Source: Rhipidocladum racemiflorum (taxonomy: Eukaryota; Streptophyta; Magnoliopsida; Poales; Poaceae). Taken from it: a stretch of DNA of 64,000 nucleotides. Position numbers and translations under genes: made by a program. Under the pieces are notes generated by a model. It had not been told where the DNA came from. It did not search any database and saw only the letters and a list, made by a program, of their open reading frames with translations. The DNA is taken from positions 62,001-126,000 of the forward strand of contig JAYEVF010000089.1 in assembly GCA_036346355.1 (NCBI GenBank), in the 5' to 3' direction. Below are positions 9,473 to 17,890 of the stretch, one piece after another (positions within the stretch are counted from its first letter, which is position 1; each line of letters starts with the position of its first letter).

Positions 9473-9585
9473 TGTCGACGATCGGTTTCGCCGGCAATGA
9501 GATTTGTGATTCTAGGGGATTTGTGCGGGATCTGAGCTTGATGGTAACACAGGATGCGAGGGCAATCTGTTTTTTAGACAGGTTC
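9473..9585 (-). repeat. 3' end (113 bp) of the Tat 5' LTR, left of the nested insertion
   Basis: It is bounded by the LTR terminus CA (- strand) at 9,473 and by the CRM-like insertion at 9,586. The missing 5' part of the same LTR is at 17,421-17,890, on the other side of the inserted element. Joining the two after removing the duplicated GGTTC gives a 583-bp LTR starting TG and ending CA. Confidence 0.8.
9581..9585. repeat. Target-site duplication GGTTC, left copy
   Basis: GGTTC directly precedes the CRM-like element; the identical GGTTC follows it at 17,416-17,420. A perfect 5-bp duplication is the signature of Ty3/gypsy integration and shows that both ends of that insertion are intact. Confidence 0.9.
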
Positions 9586-10513
9586 TGATGGGGGTGTAAA
9601 GGGATGCCCGAACTTCCGTCAGGTGGAGGATAAGTCGATTAGGCGGAGCGAGACACTCACGATCCGGCTTCTTGATCGACACGATAAAAAAACCCCTGCA
9701 ATCGCAGCACCACACGTCCTCTGGTTATCAACCGTGCGCTGCCCGGCTGACCTCGCCAAGAAGGCTAATCCCTGCCAATGAATCGAGAACACAAGCAAGA
9801 ACAAGAAAGATGCACTGAATTTGAAAATTGAGGATGAATCTCACGAGTTGGGGTCTCACAAACCGATGAACGGCAATACTGTTCAAAGACAGAATTAATC
9901 TAAGCAAAACCCAAAGCAAACCCTAGCGGCGGCTACTGGATATAAAGGCTATGGGACGTCCTAGAAACCCTAGACGTGTCCGTGATGGACTCCAACACGA
10001 TACATGGGCCAACGGCCCAAATTGGTGACGCAGCACCCTGTGACAGATTCTGTCCGCCAGCTTGAAACGTTGATTCCCGTCGACTCCGAAGTCCAAATGA
10101 CCTGAAACCAGTGCCATTGTAAAGCTTATCTCCTTAGCTTTCCATGCATATGTGGATCATCAAAATCGGAGCCCGTTTGTGGCCTGGGCGACGATTTTAG
10201 TGAACGCTGCTCCTAGTGGCCGAGGTGGTCGACTCCGAGATGAATTGAACCTCCAACTTGACTTGGACACCCTCCTTGCCTCCCTCTTGGTCCTTGCTGG
10301 TTTCCAAGGCCTTCATGGTCCTCTCCAAAGTTCCTAAGTACAATATAATCAATAATATCATTAGGTAGCATACCATCCTCACAAGTATCTGCACGGGCAC
10401 TTAGGAAGGAGCTCACCTGTTGATTCAATTGTCGTGCTCGTGCTCTTGTGATGGGTCCTTGCATCACAACTGGAGGAGGCTCGGTCGTATGCATAGGAGT
10501 GATGTCCTCATCA
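9586..10513 (-). repeat. 3' LTR of the CRM-like element (928 bp)
   Basis: On the - strand it starts TGATGAGGACATCACTCC at 10,513 and ends CACCCCCATCA at 9,586. It matches the 5' LTR at 16,488-17,415 without indels. The five differences are at 9,685/16,587, 9,759/16,661, 10,041/16,943, 10,104/17,006 and 10,210/17,112. The first 301 bases also encode the C-terminus and stop codon of the polyprotein. Confidence 0.95.
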
Positions 10514-13500
10514 TCCTCCCCCTCTTGAAGTGGAGTCGTCCTCGACTCAAGCCCATCTTCTTCTCCCATGAACGGTTTCAAATCTGCAATGTTAAATGTG
10601 GAACTAATCCCAAATTCGGGCGGCAACTCAAGTTTATATGCATTATCATTTATTTTCTCAAGTATCTTGAAAGGACCATCAGCTCTAGGCATTAATTTAG
10701 ACTTTCTCAATTCTGGAAAACGATCCTTTCGCAAGTGTAACCATACTAAATCACCCGGTTCAAGTTTTACTTCCTTTCTACCTTTACTTCCCGCAGTCCT
10801 ATACCTTTCATTCATCATTTCAATATTTTCTTTAGTCTTTTCATGCAATTTCAGAATAAATTCAGCACGTTCCTTAGCATCAAGATTAACTCGTTCACTA
10901 GTAGGTAAAGGTAATAGATCAATAGGAGCATGGGGATTGAAGCCATACACTACCTGAAAAGGACTTACCTTGGTGGTGGAATGTACCGCCCTATTATATG
11001 CGAATTCAACATGCGGCAAACATTCTTCCCACATCTTCAGATTCTTCTTCAAAACAGCCTTCAACATAGTGGATAATGTACGATTTACTACCTCGGTTTG
11101 GCCGTCGGTTTGGGGATGACATGTTGTTGAAAACAGCAGCTTGGTCCCCAATGTATTCCATAGAGTTCTCCAAAAGTGGCTCAAAAACTTGACGTCACGA
11201 TCTGAAACAATAGTAGAAGGCACACCATGCAAGCGAACGATTTCTTGAAAGAAAAGGTTAGCAATATTAACAGCATCGTCGCTCTTATGACAAGGAATAA
11301 AGTGAGCCATCTTAGAAAATCTATCAACCACCACAAAAATACTATCCCTCCCCCTCTTGGTCCTAGGCAATCCTAAAACAAAGTCCATAGATATATCCTC
11401 CCATGGAGTGGTAGGAACAGGAAGAGGCATATATAAACCATGTGGATTCAATCGTGACTTAGCCTTTTGACATGTAGTGCAGCGGAATACAAACCTCTCA
11501 ATGTCTCGCCTCATCTTCGGCCAAAAGAAGTGGGCAGACAGCACGGCCTCCGTCTTCTTGGCACCAAAATGACCCATCAACCCTCCTCCATGGGCCTCCT
11601 GTATCAAAAGAAAACGAACGGATCCAACTGGAATACATAGGCGGTTAGCTCTAAACACAAATCCATCGTTTATCACATATTTGTCCCATGTTCTTCCCTC
11701 TTTGCAATGCAGCAAGACATCTTTAAAGTCATCATCATGAGCATATTGTTCTTTAATTGATTCCAATCCAAATATACGACAATCAAGTTGGGACAACATG
11801 GTATATCTCCTAGACAATGCATCAGCAATCACATTATCCTTCCCTTTCTTGTGTTTGATAACATAAGGAAAAGGTTCAATAAATTCAACCCATTTAGCAT
11901 GTCTACGATTCAGTTTCACTTGACTGCGAATATGTTTTAGCGACTCATGATCAGAATGAATAACAAATTCTTTGGGCCAAAGATAATGTTGCCACGTTTC
12001 TAAAGATCGCACAAGAGCATACAATTCTTTATCATACGTGGAATAATTCAAAACAGGACCACTCAATTTTTCGCTAAAATAAGCAACAGGTTTTCTATCT
12101 TGCATCAAAACACCACCAATTCCAATCCCACTAGCATCACATTCAAGCTCAAAGGTCTTATTAAAATCAGGAAGTTGGAGTAAAGGTGCATTAGTAAGCT
12201 TATCTTTCAAAAGGTTGAAGGCATTCTCCTGTGGTTCCCCCCAATGGAACACAACTCCCTTCTTCGTCAATTCATTCAATGGAGCTGCAATGGTGCTGAA
12301 ATCCTTCACAAAGCGGCGGTAAAATCCGGCAAGTCCATGGAAGCTCCCGCACTTGTGAAATCGTCGTGGCGTTGGCCAACTCTTAATCGCGTGCACCTTG
12401 GCTTCATCAACCTCAATTCCCTGCGGAGTCACAACATAGCCAAGAAACGACACTCGTTCGGTGCAAAAAGTGCACTTCTCGAGGTTACCAAATAAACGTG
12501 CAGTACGCAAAGCATCAAAAACAGCACGTAGATGATCAAGATGTTCATGTAATGACTTGCTGTAAATCAATATATCATCGAAATAAACCACCACAAATTT
12601 CCCAATGAAAACTCGTAAAACCTCGTTCATTAAGCGCATGAAGGTGCTTGGTGCATTAGTTAAACCAAAAGGCATGACTAACCACTCATACAATCCAAAC
12701 TTGGTTTTAAAAGCTATTTTCCATTCATCTCCCAATTTCATTCTTATTTGGTGGTATCCACTACGCAAGTCAACCTTAGAGAAAATTATAGAACCACTTA
12801 ACTCATCAAGCATGTCGTCTAGCCTAGGAATAGGATGACGGTACCTTATTGTGATATTGTTAATGGCTCTACAATCTACGCACATGCGCCAACTGCCATC
12901 TTTCTTAGGAACCAAAATAACAGGAACAGCACAAGGACTAAGGCTCTCACGTATATACCCGCGGTCCAAAAGATCTTGGACTTGGCGCTGAATCTCCTTA
13001 GTCTCCTCGGGGTTGGTCCTATAAGCAGCTCGGTTTGGCAAACTCGCTCCAGGTATCAAATCAATTTGGTGCTCAATCCCTCGTAGGGGTGGGAGTCCTG
13101 GAGGTATCTTGGCAGGGAAAACATCCGCATACTCCTGCAAAAGGTTAGTGACAGCAGGAGGCAAAGTACTGGGCAGATCATCCAATGAAAACAAAGCATC
13201 TTTGCATATCACAGCATAGCACAAAGCATCATTACTAATTGCAGCAAGATCAGATTTCGTAGCAAGCAAGACGGGATTCCTCAATTTTATTTGGTTGGCT
13301 ACATGCTGAATTTCAGATTTTTCATCAATGGGTTTCTTGTCATTAGCAATCCGCTCCCTATCAGATTTAACAATTTCAGCGGGGGTCAAAGGTAGAAGTG
13401 TAATTTTCTTTCCCTTATGCATAAAAGTGTATTTATTACTTCTACCGTGGTGAAGTGCATCAGTGTCATATTCCCATGGGCGACCCAATAAAAGAGAACA

Positions 13501-15153
13501 AGCTTGCATCGGCACCACATCACAATCAGCAAAATCAGAATAGGAACCAATGGAAAAATGAACCCGAACTGTTTGTGTTACCTTAGCTTTGCCAGAATCA
13601 TTTAGCCACTGAATGTGGTATGGATGTGGGTGCGGGCGTGTGGTCAAGCCAAGCTTCTTGACCAAATCTGTACTCACCAAGTTGTTGCAGCTGCCGGAGT
13701 CAATGATCACGCGCGCTCGTCGGCTGTTGATGACGAAGAAAATCTGGAACAAGTTGTGGCGCTGCTGCTGCTCGGATTGCTCCATCTGTGCGCTAAGGAC
13801 ACGCTGGACAATGATGGACCTGTACGCAGCAGTATCCTCGGCGCCAAAGGTGGCTTCGTCATCAACCTCGTCGTTGTCCACCCTGGTGTCGTCGATCTCG
13901 TCCTCAACATCGGAGGTGCTGATGTAACCTCCGTCATCGGTGGCGATGTATGCCCGCTGGCTGGGGCATTCTCTCTTGATGTGGCCAATCCCTTGGCACT
14001 TGTGGCAGCGAATTCCCGTCGATGTACGGCCTGTGGAAGCGACGGAGGAGCTTGGCGGGGTCGACTTGCTGCTGTCTGTGGCACGGGTGGGTGGTACCGT
14101 CGCTGCCGGTCGTGTGTTCGGCAAAGGTGGCGTTGCCGCTGGTCGAAAGGTGGAAGAAGGCACTGTCTTTGCTTGTCCCGTAGTCGTTCGGGGCGTGAAA
14201 GTGCTACCGGCATTGCTCCTGCTCTTGGAATGGCGTCCCTGCAATTCCTTCTCTGCTAACATAGCGAGATGAAACAAGCGATTGACAGTGGTATATTCTT
14301 TATAATCAACAATATCCTGAATTTCTGGACGCAACCCACCATAAAAACGAGCAATTTTATCCTCAGGTTCCTCTACTACCCCACAACGTAACATACCCTT
14401 TTGAAGCTCTTGGTAATATTCCTGTACAGTCATACTACCTTGATCTAATCGTTGCAATCTCTTGCGCATATCACGTTGGTAGGAAGGAGGGACAAATCTA
14501 TTACGCATAGCATCTTTTAATCTCGCCCAAGAATCAGGTTGTAAGCGGGCATTTACTAGTTCATTCCACCAGATTATAGCAAAATCTTTAAATTCACTAG
14601 TGGCTTGTCTAACCCTATGAATCTCGGGAACTAGATGGGAGTTAAATTTCTGCTCAACCGTCATCTCCCAATCTAAGTAAGCATTAGCATCATAAGCTCC
14701 AGAAAAGGAAGGGATGGTGAATTTTACCTTAGCGAAAGGATCATCATTGCGGTTCTGGTTATTACCTCCCATACCGTGACGGTTGCGGCGAAGACGGTCA
14801 TGCAGACGGGCGTCCCGTTGAGCAACACGCTCCCTGGCGGCACTTTGCTGCTCATCTTCATCTTCCTCAAAATCACCATCCTCATCGTGGTCGTTGTTGT
14901 CGTGGTTGGCGCCGCTGTTGACGGTTGCACCTCCTTCAATGGTCGCTGGAGAGCGTTTTTCGACGACATCCATCCTCTCGGTGAGGGTGGAAACTCGTCG
15001 ATCGATGCTCTCAAGGGTCTTGTTCGTCGTCATGGCATGCTCCTTGAACATCATTTTTATCTCGTCCATCATGGTCGACAATTCTGAATGAAGGACACAG
15101 TCTTCGACGGTAACATCGTCATCCTCGTTCCTGCCCTTCTTGCCACCTGTCAT
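10213..15153 (-). CDS. gag-pol: CRM-like gag-pol polyprotein (1,646 aa from Met at 15,153)
   Basis: The open frame extends to 15,192, but the Met at 15,153 (MTGGKKGRNEDDD) gives the more gag-like N-terminus. Domains in residues from there: coiled-coil leader (about 20-70); gag domain (about 140-300; FAIIWWNELVNARL); CCHC knuckle CHKCQGIGHIKREC (about 385); protease with IIDSGSCNNLVS (about 483) and LLLGRPW; RT (about 740-920; CVDCRAINN, LVMPFGLTNAPSTF, YFDDILIYSK at about 858); gypsy RNase H with ELECDASGIGIGG (about 1,001); integrase with HHCC (about 1,188-1,228) and D,D,E core (ISMDFVLGLP, IVSDRDVKF, DGQTEVVNR at about 1,254, 1,317, 1,353). A tail with PITRARARQLNQQ follows and stops inside the 3' LTR. 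No stop interrupts it, but residues encoded near 12,344-12,367 look like two compensating single-base indels. Otherwise it appears able to encode all functions. Confidence 0.9.
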   Translation of the reverse strand: MTGGKKGRNEDDDVTVEDCVLHSELSTMMDEIKMMFKEHAMTTNKTLESIDRRVSTLTERMDVVEKRSPATIEGGATVNSGANHDNNDHDEDGDFEEDEDEQQSAARERVAQRDARLHDRLRRNRHGMGGNNQNRNDDPFAKVKFTIPSFSGAYDANAYLDWEMTVEQKFNSHLVPEIHRVRQATSEFKDFAIIWWNELVNARLQPDSWARLKDAMRNRFVPPSYQRDMRKRLQRLDQGSMTVQEYYQELQKGMLRCGVVEEPEDKIARFYGGLRPEIQDIVDYKEYTTVNRLFHLAMLAEKELQGRHSKSRSNAGSTFTPRTTTGQAKTVPSSTFRPAATPPLPNTRPAATVPPTRATDSSKSTPPSSSVASTGRTSTGIRCHKCQGIGHIKRECPSQRAYIATDDGGYISTSDVEDEIDDTRVDNDEVDDEATFGAEDTAAYRSIIVQRVLSAQMEQSEQQQRHNLFQIFFVINSRRARVIIDSGSCNNLVSTDLVKKLGLTTRPHPHPYHIQWLNDSGKAKVTQTVRVHFSIGSYSDFADCDVVPMQACSLLLGRPWEYDTDALHHGRSNKYTFMHKGKKITLLPLTPAEIVKSDRERIANDKKPIDEKSEIQHVANQIKLRNPVLLATKSDLAAISNDALCYAVICKDALFSLDDLPSTLPPAVTNLLQEYADVFPAKIPPGLPPLRGIEHQIDLIPGASLPNRAAYRTNPEETKEIQRQVQDLLDRGYIRESLSPCAVPVILVPKKDGSWRMCVDCRAINNITIRYRHPIPRLDDMLDELSGSIIFSKVDLRSGYHQIRMKLGDEWKIAFKTKFGLYEWLVMPFGLTNAPSTFMRLMNEVLRVFIGKFVVVYFDDILIYSKSLHEHLDHLRAVFDALRTARLFGNLEKCTFCTERVSFLGYVVTPQGIEVDEAKVHAIKSWPTPRRFHKCGSFHGLAGFYRRFVKDFSTIAAPLNELTKKGVVFHWGEPQENAFNLLKDKLTNAPLLQLPDFNKTFELECDASGIGIGGVLMQDRKPVAYFSEKLSGPVLNYSTYDKELYALVRSLETWQHYLWPKEFVIHSDHESLKHIRSQVKLNRRHAKWVEFIEPFPYVIKHKKGKDNVIADALSRRYTMLSQLDCRIFGLESIKEQYAHDDDFKDVLLHCKEGRTWDKYVINDGFVFRANRLCIPVGSVRFLLIQEAHGGGLMGHFGAKKTEAVLSAHFFWPKMRRDIERFVFRCTTCQKAKSRLNPHGLYMPLPVPTTPWEDISMDFVLGLPRTKRGRDSIFVVVDRFSKMAHFIPCHKSDDAVNIANLFFQEIVRLHGVPSTIVSDRDVKFLSHFWRTLWNTLGTKLLFSTTCHPQTDGQTEVVNRTLSTMLKAVLKKNLKMWEECLPHVEFAYNRAVHSTTKVSPFQVVYGFNPHAPIDLLPLPTSERVNLDAKERAEFILKLHEKTKENIEMMNERYRTAGSKGRKEVKLEPGDLVWLHLRKDRFPELRKSKLMPRADGPFKILEKINDNAYKLELPPEFGISSTFNIADLKPFMGEEDGLESRTTPLQEGEDDEDITPMHTTEPPPVVMQGPITRARARQLNQQVSSFLSARADTCEDGMLPNDIIDYIVLRNFGEDHEGLGNQQGPRGRQGGCPSQVGGSIHLGVDHLGH
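10514..10526 (-). other. Polypurine tract of the CRM-like element
   Basis: On the - strand AAGAGGGGGAGGA ends exactly where the 3' LTR begins. It primes plus-strand DNA synthesis. Here it lies inside the coding frame, encoding part of the acidic QEGEDDED stretch. Confidence 0.85.
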
Positions 15154-16473
15154 GGTTAGCGCAGAAAAGGACAGAAGGAAACACAAGCACAAGTGTTATG
15201 AGCCCTATGAACTACTAGGTGGGATCTCACGCTCTCAAGCAATCTTACCAAGTTCTTACCCGGTTCTTACCAACACAGCGAGGGACGGTGCAACCGGTGG
15301 CTGGTTCGTGACACCGTGAGGGTGTGATGAAGCGATTGCAAGGGTCAATAACCTGTGCTGATCAGAAGGATTTATATGTGGAGCTGTAGGAAGGTTATAT
15401 GGATGGGTGGCACACAATGCAGTAACAGATAGTAATGCTGAATAAATGTCCAAAGTACTTGCCCTAGTTGCTGGTCTAAATGTGGCCTTAGTCTAGCCGC
15501 GGCAGAAAATAAGGAATAAGTAGAGACAAGCAACAAGGCGTCAGAGTATATGAACAGATATCAGAACCGCATCAAACACTTCTACTTCTATCAGGCACGG
15601 TAGAAACACCTACCTTGGCTCCTGCCTTTTTTTTTTAGGCTCTACGCCTCTATGCCTCTTTCACCAATTTTTTTTTTATTTTTCTTTGATTTTTCTGATA
15701 TTTTTCCTAGGCTCAGGAGCACAAAGGTAGATAGTACACAAATTTTCAGCCTGAACAGATGTAAGATGAAACCGATATGAAATAAGAAGTGTTTTCCGAA
15801 AAGCGTGCTCAAACTTCGGCGGCCGAGAACTCAATCTTCCCGAGGGAATTTCGCAAAAATAATTTCGGCAAACCCAACGAAGTGGGGGAGAATCGGATGT
15901 AAAATTTTCTTCTGATGTCCGTGAAAAAAAAATCGCCTAATTCCGAGTCCGTATGCAAAAGTTATGGCCGTTTTACGGAAGGACTCCGAATCAGGGTTTT
16001 CTAGGAAGCACCTCTCCAAACTCAAGGGCGTATGGAGTGGATATGAACGCGATGATCTGTGGTGGCAGGTTCTGTGATGAGGGGTGGCGATATGGCTAAT
16101 AGGAGGTGGGGGGATTAGGGTCTATGAAGGAGAAACCCTAACACAACTAGGACTCCGAATCTGAGGAGAACCACAAAACAAACCGATTCCAACAAGGACT
16201 CAAAATACGATTGGATCGGTTGTAGGATATGGAATGCAGCGGAGGTGAGACACGACTAAATTAAGTTCACGATCTAAACCAGCAACACGACTCGATTCTG
16301 GACACAAACTCAGTACTACGGACTCTGAAACCGAAATTGTGCAAAGGCTAGGCGTGGTTCTAGGTATGGTAGACTATGAACTGCAATTTTTTTTTTGGCT
16401 TTTTCGTGGACTATAGGACGAACGCAAAACTAAATCAAACTACGGGGAGAAGGCGAACCTGACGGTAAACCTT
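15154..16473 (-). other. Untranslated leader of the CRM-like element
   Basis: About 1.3 kb lies between the primer site and the gag start. I see no long ORF on either strand. It contains poly-T tracts (about 15,628-15,637, 15,668-15,678 and 16,387-16,396 on the + strand). Packaging and dimerisation signals are expected in such leaders but cannot be identified by eye. Confidence 0.6.
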
Positions 16474-16485
16474 GCTCTGATACCA
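16474..16485 (-). other. Primer-binding site complementary to initiator methionine tRNA
   Basis: On the - strand TGGTATCAGAGC lies two bases (AG) after the 5' LTR end at 16,488. This is the complement of the 3' end of plant tRNA-iMet, the usual primer of chromoviruses and many other plant LTR elements. Confidence 0.92.
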
Positions 16486-16487
16486 CT

Positions 16488-17415
16488 TGATGGGGGTGTA
16501 AAGGGATGCCCGAACTTCCGTCAGGTGGAGGATAAGTCGATTAGGCGGAGCGAGACACTCACGATCCGGCTTCTTGATCGACACGAAAAAAAAACCCCTG
16601 CAATCGCAGCACCACACGTCCTCTGGTTATCAACCGTGCGCTGCCCGGCTGACCTCGCCACGAAGGCTAATCCCTGCCAATGAATCGAGAACACAAGCAA
16701 GAACAAGAAAGATGCACTGAATTTGAAAATTGAGGATGAATCTCACGAGTTGGGGTCTCACAAACCGATGAACGGCAATACTGTTCAAAGACAGAATTAA
16801 TCTAAGCAAAACCCAAAGCAAACCCTAGCGGCGGCTACTGGATATAAAGGCTATGGGACGTCCTAGAAACCCTAGACGTGTCCGTGATGGACTCCAACAC
16901 GATACATGGGCCAACGGCCCAAATTGGTGACGCAGCACCCTGGGACAGATTCTGTCCGCCAGCTTGAAACGTTGATTCCCGTCGACTCCGAAGTCCAAAT
17001 GACCTAAAACCAGTGCCATTGTAAAGCTTATCTCCTTAGCTTTCCATGCATATGTGGATCATCAAAATCGGAGCCCGTTTGTGGCCTGGGCGACGATTTT
17101 AGTGAACGCTGTTCCTAGTGGCCGAGGTGGTCGACTCCGAGATGAATTGAACCTCCAACTTGACTTGGACACCCTCCTTGCCTCCCTCTTGGTCCTTGCT
17201 GGTTTCCAAGGCCTTCATGGTCCTCTCCAAAGTTCCTAAGTACAATATAATCAATAATATCATTAGGTAGCATACCATCCTCACAAGTATCTGCACGGGC
17301 ACTTAGGAAGGAGCTCACCTGTTGATTCAATTGTCGTGCTCGTGCTCTTGTGATGGGTCCTTGCATCACAACTGGAGGAGGCTCGGTCGTATGCATAGGA
17401 GTGATGTCCTCATCA
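16488..17415 (-). repeat. 5' LTR of the CRM-like element (928 bp)
   Basis: It is a same-length copy of 9,586-10,513 with five substitutions. A short open frame at 17,115-17,396 on the - strand is the duplicated polyprotein tail, not a gene in its own right. Confidence 0.95.
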
Positions 17416-17890
17416 GGTTCGGGCTCTCTCGGAGGAGATAATACCCTAGTCCTGTGTTCTTGGATATATGTGAGCCCCCCTTTTCTTGTTTCTCCCTCCT
17501 CCCCTTATATACTGGGGGAAGGGTACATTATAGATGGGCGCCACCGGGCCCTCCACATGGTGGCCTCTCGACACATATTTTGTCTTCGTTGGCTCCGGCG
17601 CACTACGCCTTGGAGTGGTGGTTGTGCTTTCCCCGACCCACGCCTGCCGCCCTGTCAGGTTCCAGCATCCGCAGGCTCTGGCAGTGTCAGGCTGCATGCT
17701 TCGTTCTTGGCGGGTTGTTCGGGCGTGGCGCGAAGCTTCCCCGAAGGATCGGGAGTTGCCTTGGGGAACAAGTCGAAAACCTCCTCCGGGCCCGTCGTGG
17801 TGCTTCTGGTCTTTGGGCCTGCTACTTCGCCCGTCAAGCCCAGTCGGGTGTAGGCCCCACTTGCGGGACCCCTGTCTCTGACATCCCACA
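17416..17890 (-). repeat. 5' part of the Tat 5' LTR, right of the nested insertion (begins with GGTTC duplication)
   Basis: GGTTC at 17,416-17,420 is the right copy of the CRM target duplication. The rest continues the LTR interrupted at 9,585. The terminus is TGTGGGATGTC read from 17,890 on the - strand, starting with the expected TG. Position 17,891 onward is copia coding sequence, so this is the integration boundary. Confidence 0.8.
17504..17513 (-). promoter_or_regulatory. TATA box of the Tat 5' LTR
   Basis: The - strand reads AGTATATAAGG here, about 380 bases from the LTR 5' end, a usual place for the U3 core promoter. Transcription would head leftwards but now meets the 7.8-kb CRM-like insertion within about 90 bases. 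Confidence 0.6.

Larger units (their letters stand above)
9586..17415 (-). mobile_element. Complete CRM-like Ty3/gypsy chromovirus (7,830 bp)
   Basis: The element has two 928-bp LTRs (16,488-17,415 as 5' LTR, 9,586-10,513 as 3' LTR), each TG...CA on the - strand. A tRNA-iMet primer site sits two bases inside the 5' LTR, a purine tract is flush with the 3' LTR, and a 5-bp target duplication GGTTC flanks the whole. One long gag-pol frame spans 15,153-10,213. Its polyprotein resembles the centromeric retrotransposon (CRM) clade: RT with YFDDILIYSK, integrase without a classical chromodomain, and a C-terminus with GPITRARARQLN. The frame runs about 100 codons into the 3' LTR, as reported for CRM elements. 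The clade is assigned from recognised motifs, not from a tree. The LTRs differ at five positions only, so the copy is young. Confidence 0.9.
1..17890 (-). mobile_element. Tat-lineage Ty3/gypsy LTR retrotransposon, interrupted by a younger element and cut by the window start
   Basis: Read on the - strand, the element starts at 17,890 with TGTGGGATGTCAGAGACAGG. It runs through its 5' LTR (17,890-17,421, then 9,585-9,473 beyond the nested CRM-like element), a putative primer site, gag-protease, pol, and a long 3' region carrying genes on the opposite strand. Three features place it in the Tat lineage: a second, archaeal-type RNase H after the ordinary gypsy one; a gag zinc knuckle of form CX2HX4HX4C; and a spliced antisense ORF downstream of pol. 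No copy of the LTR is visible in 1-3,596, so the 3' LTR should lie left of the window. The host sequence right of 17,890 is the copia coding region. The 583-bp LTR length is obtained by removing the inserted element and its target duplication. Confidence 0.85.

Noticed and set aside
13615..14259. 214-codon + strand ORF opposite CRM-like gag
   Set aside because: Shadow frame over the zinc-knuckle and linker region, with no recognisable motif.
17454..17890. Upstream extension of the copia open frame, which would give a 1,166-aa protein with a novel N-terminus
   Set aside because: These residues are translated from the Tat LTR in a chance open frame; the copia sequence begins at 17,891.
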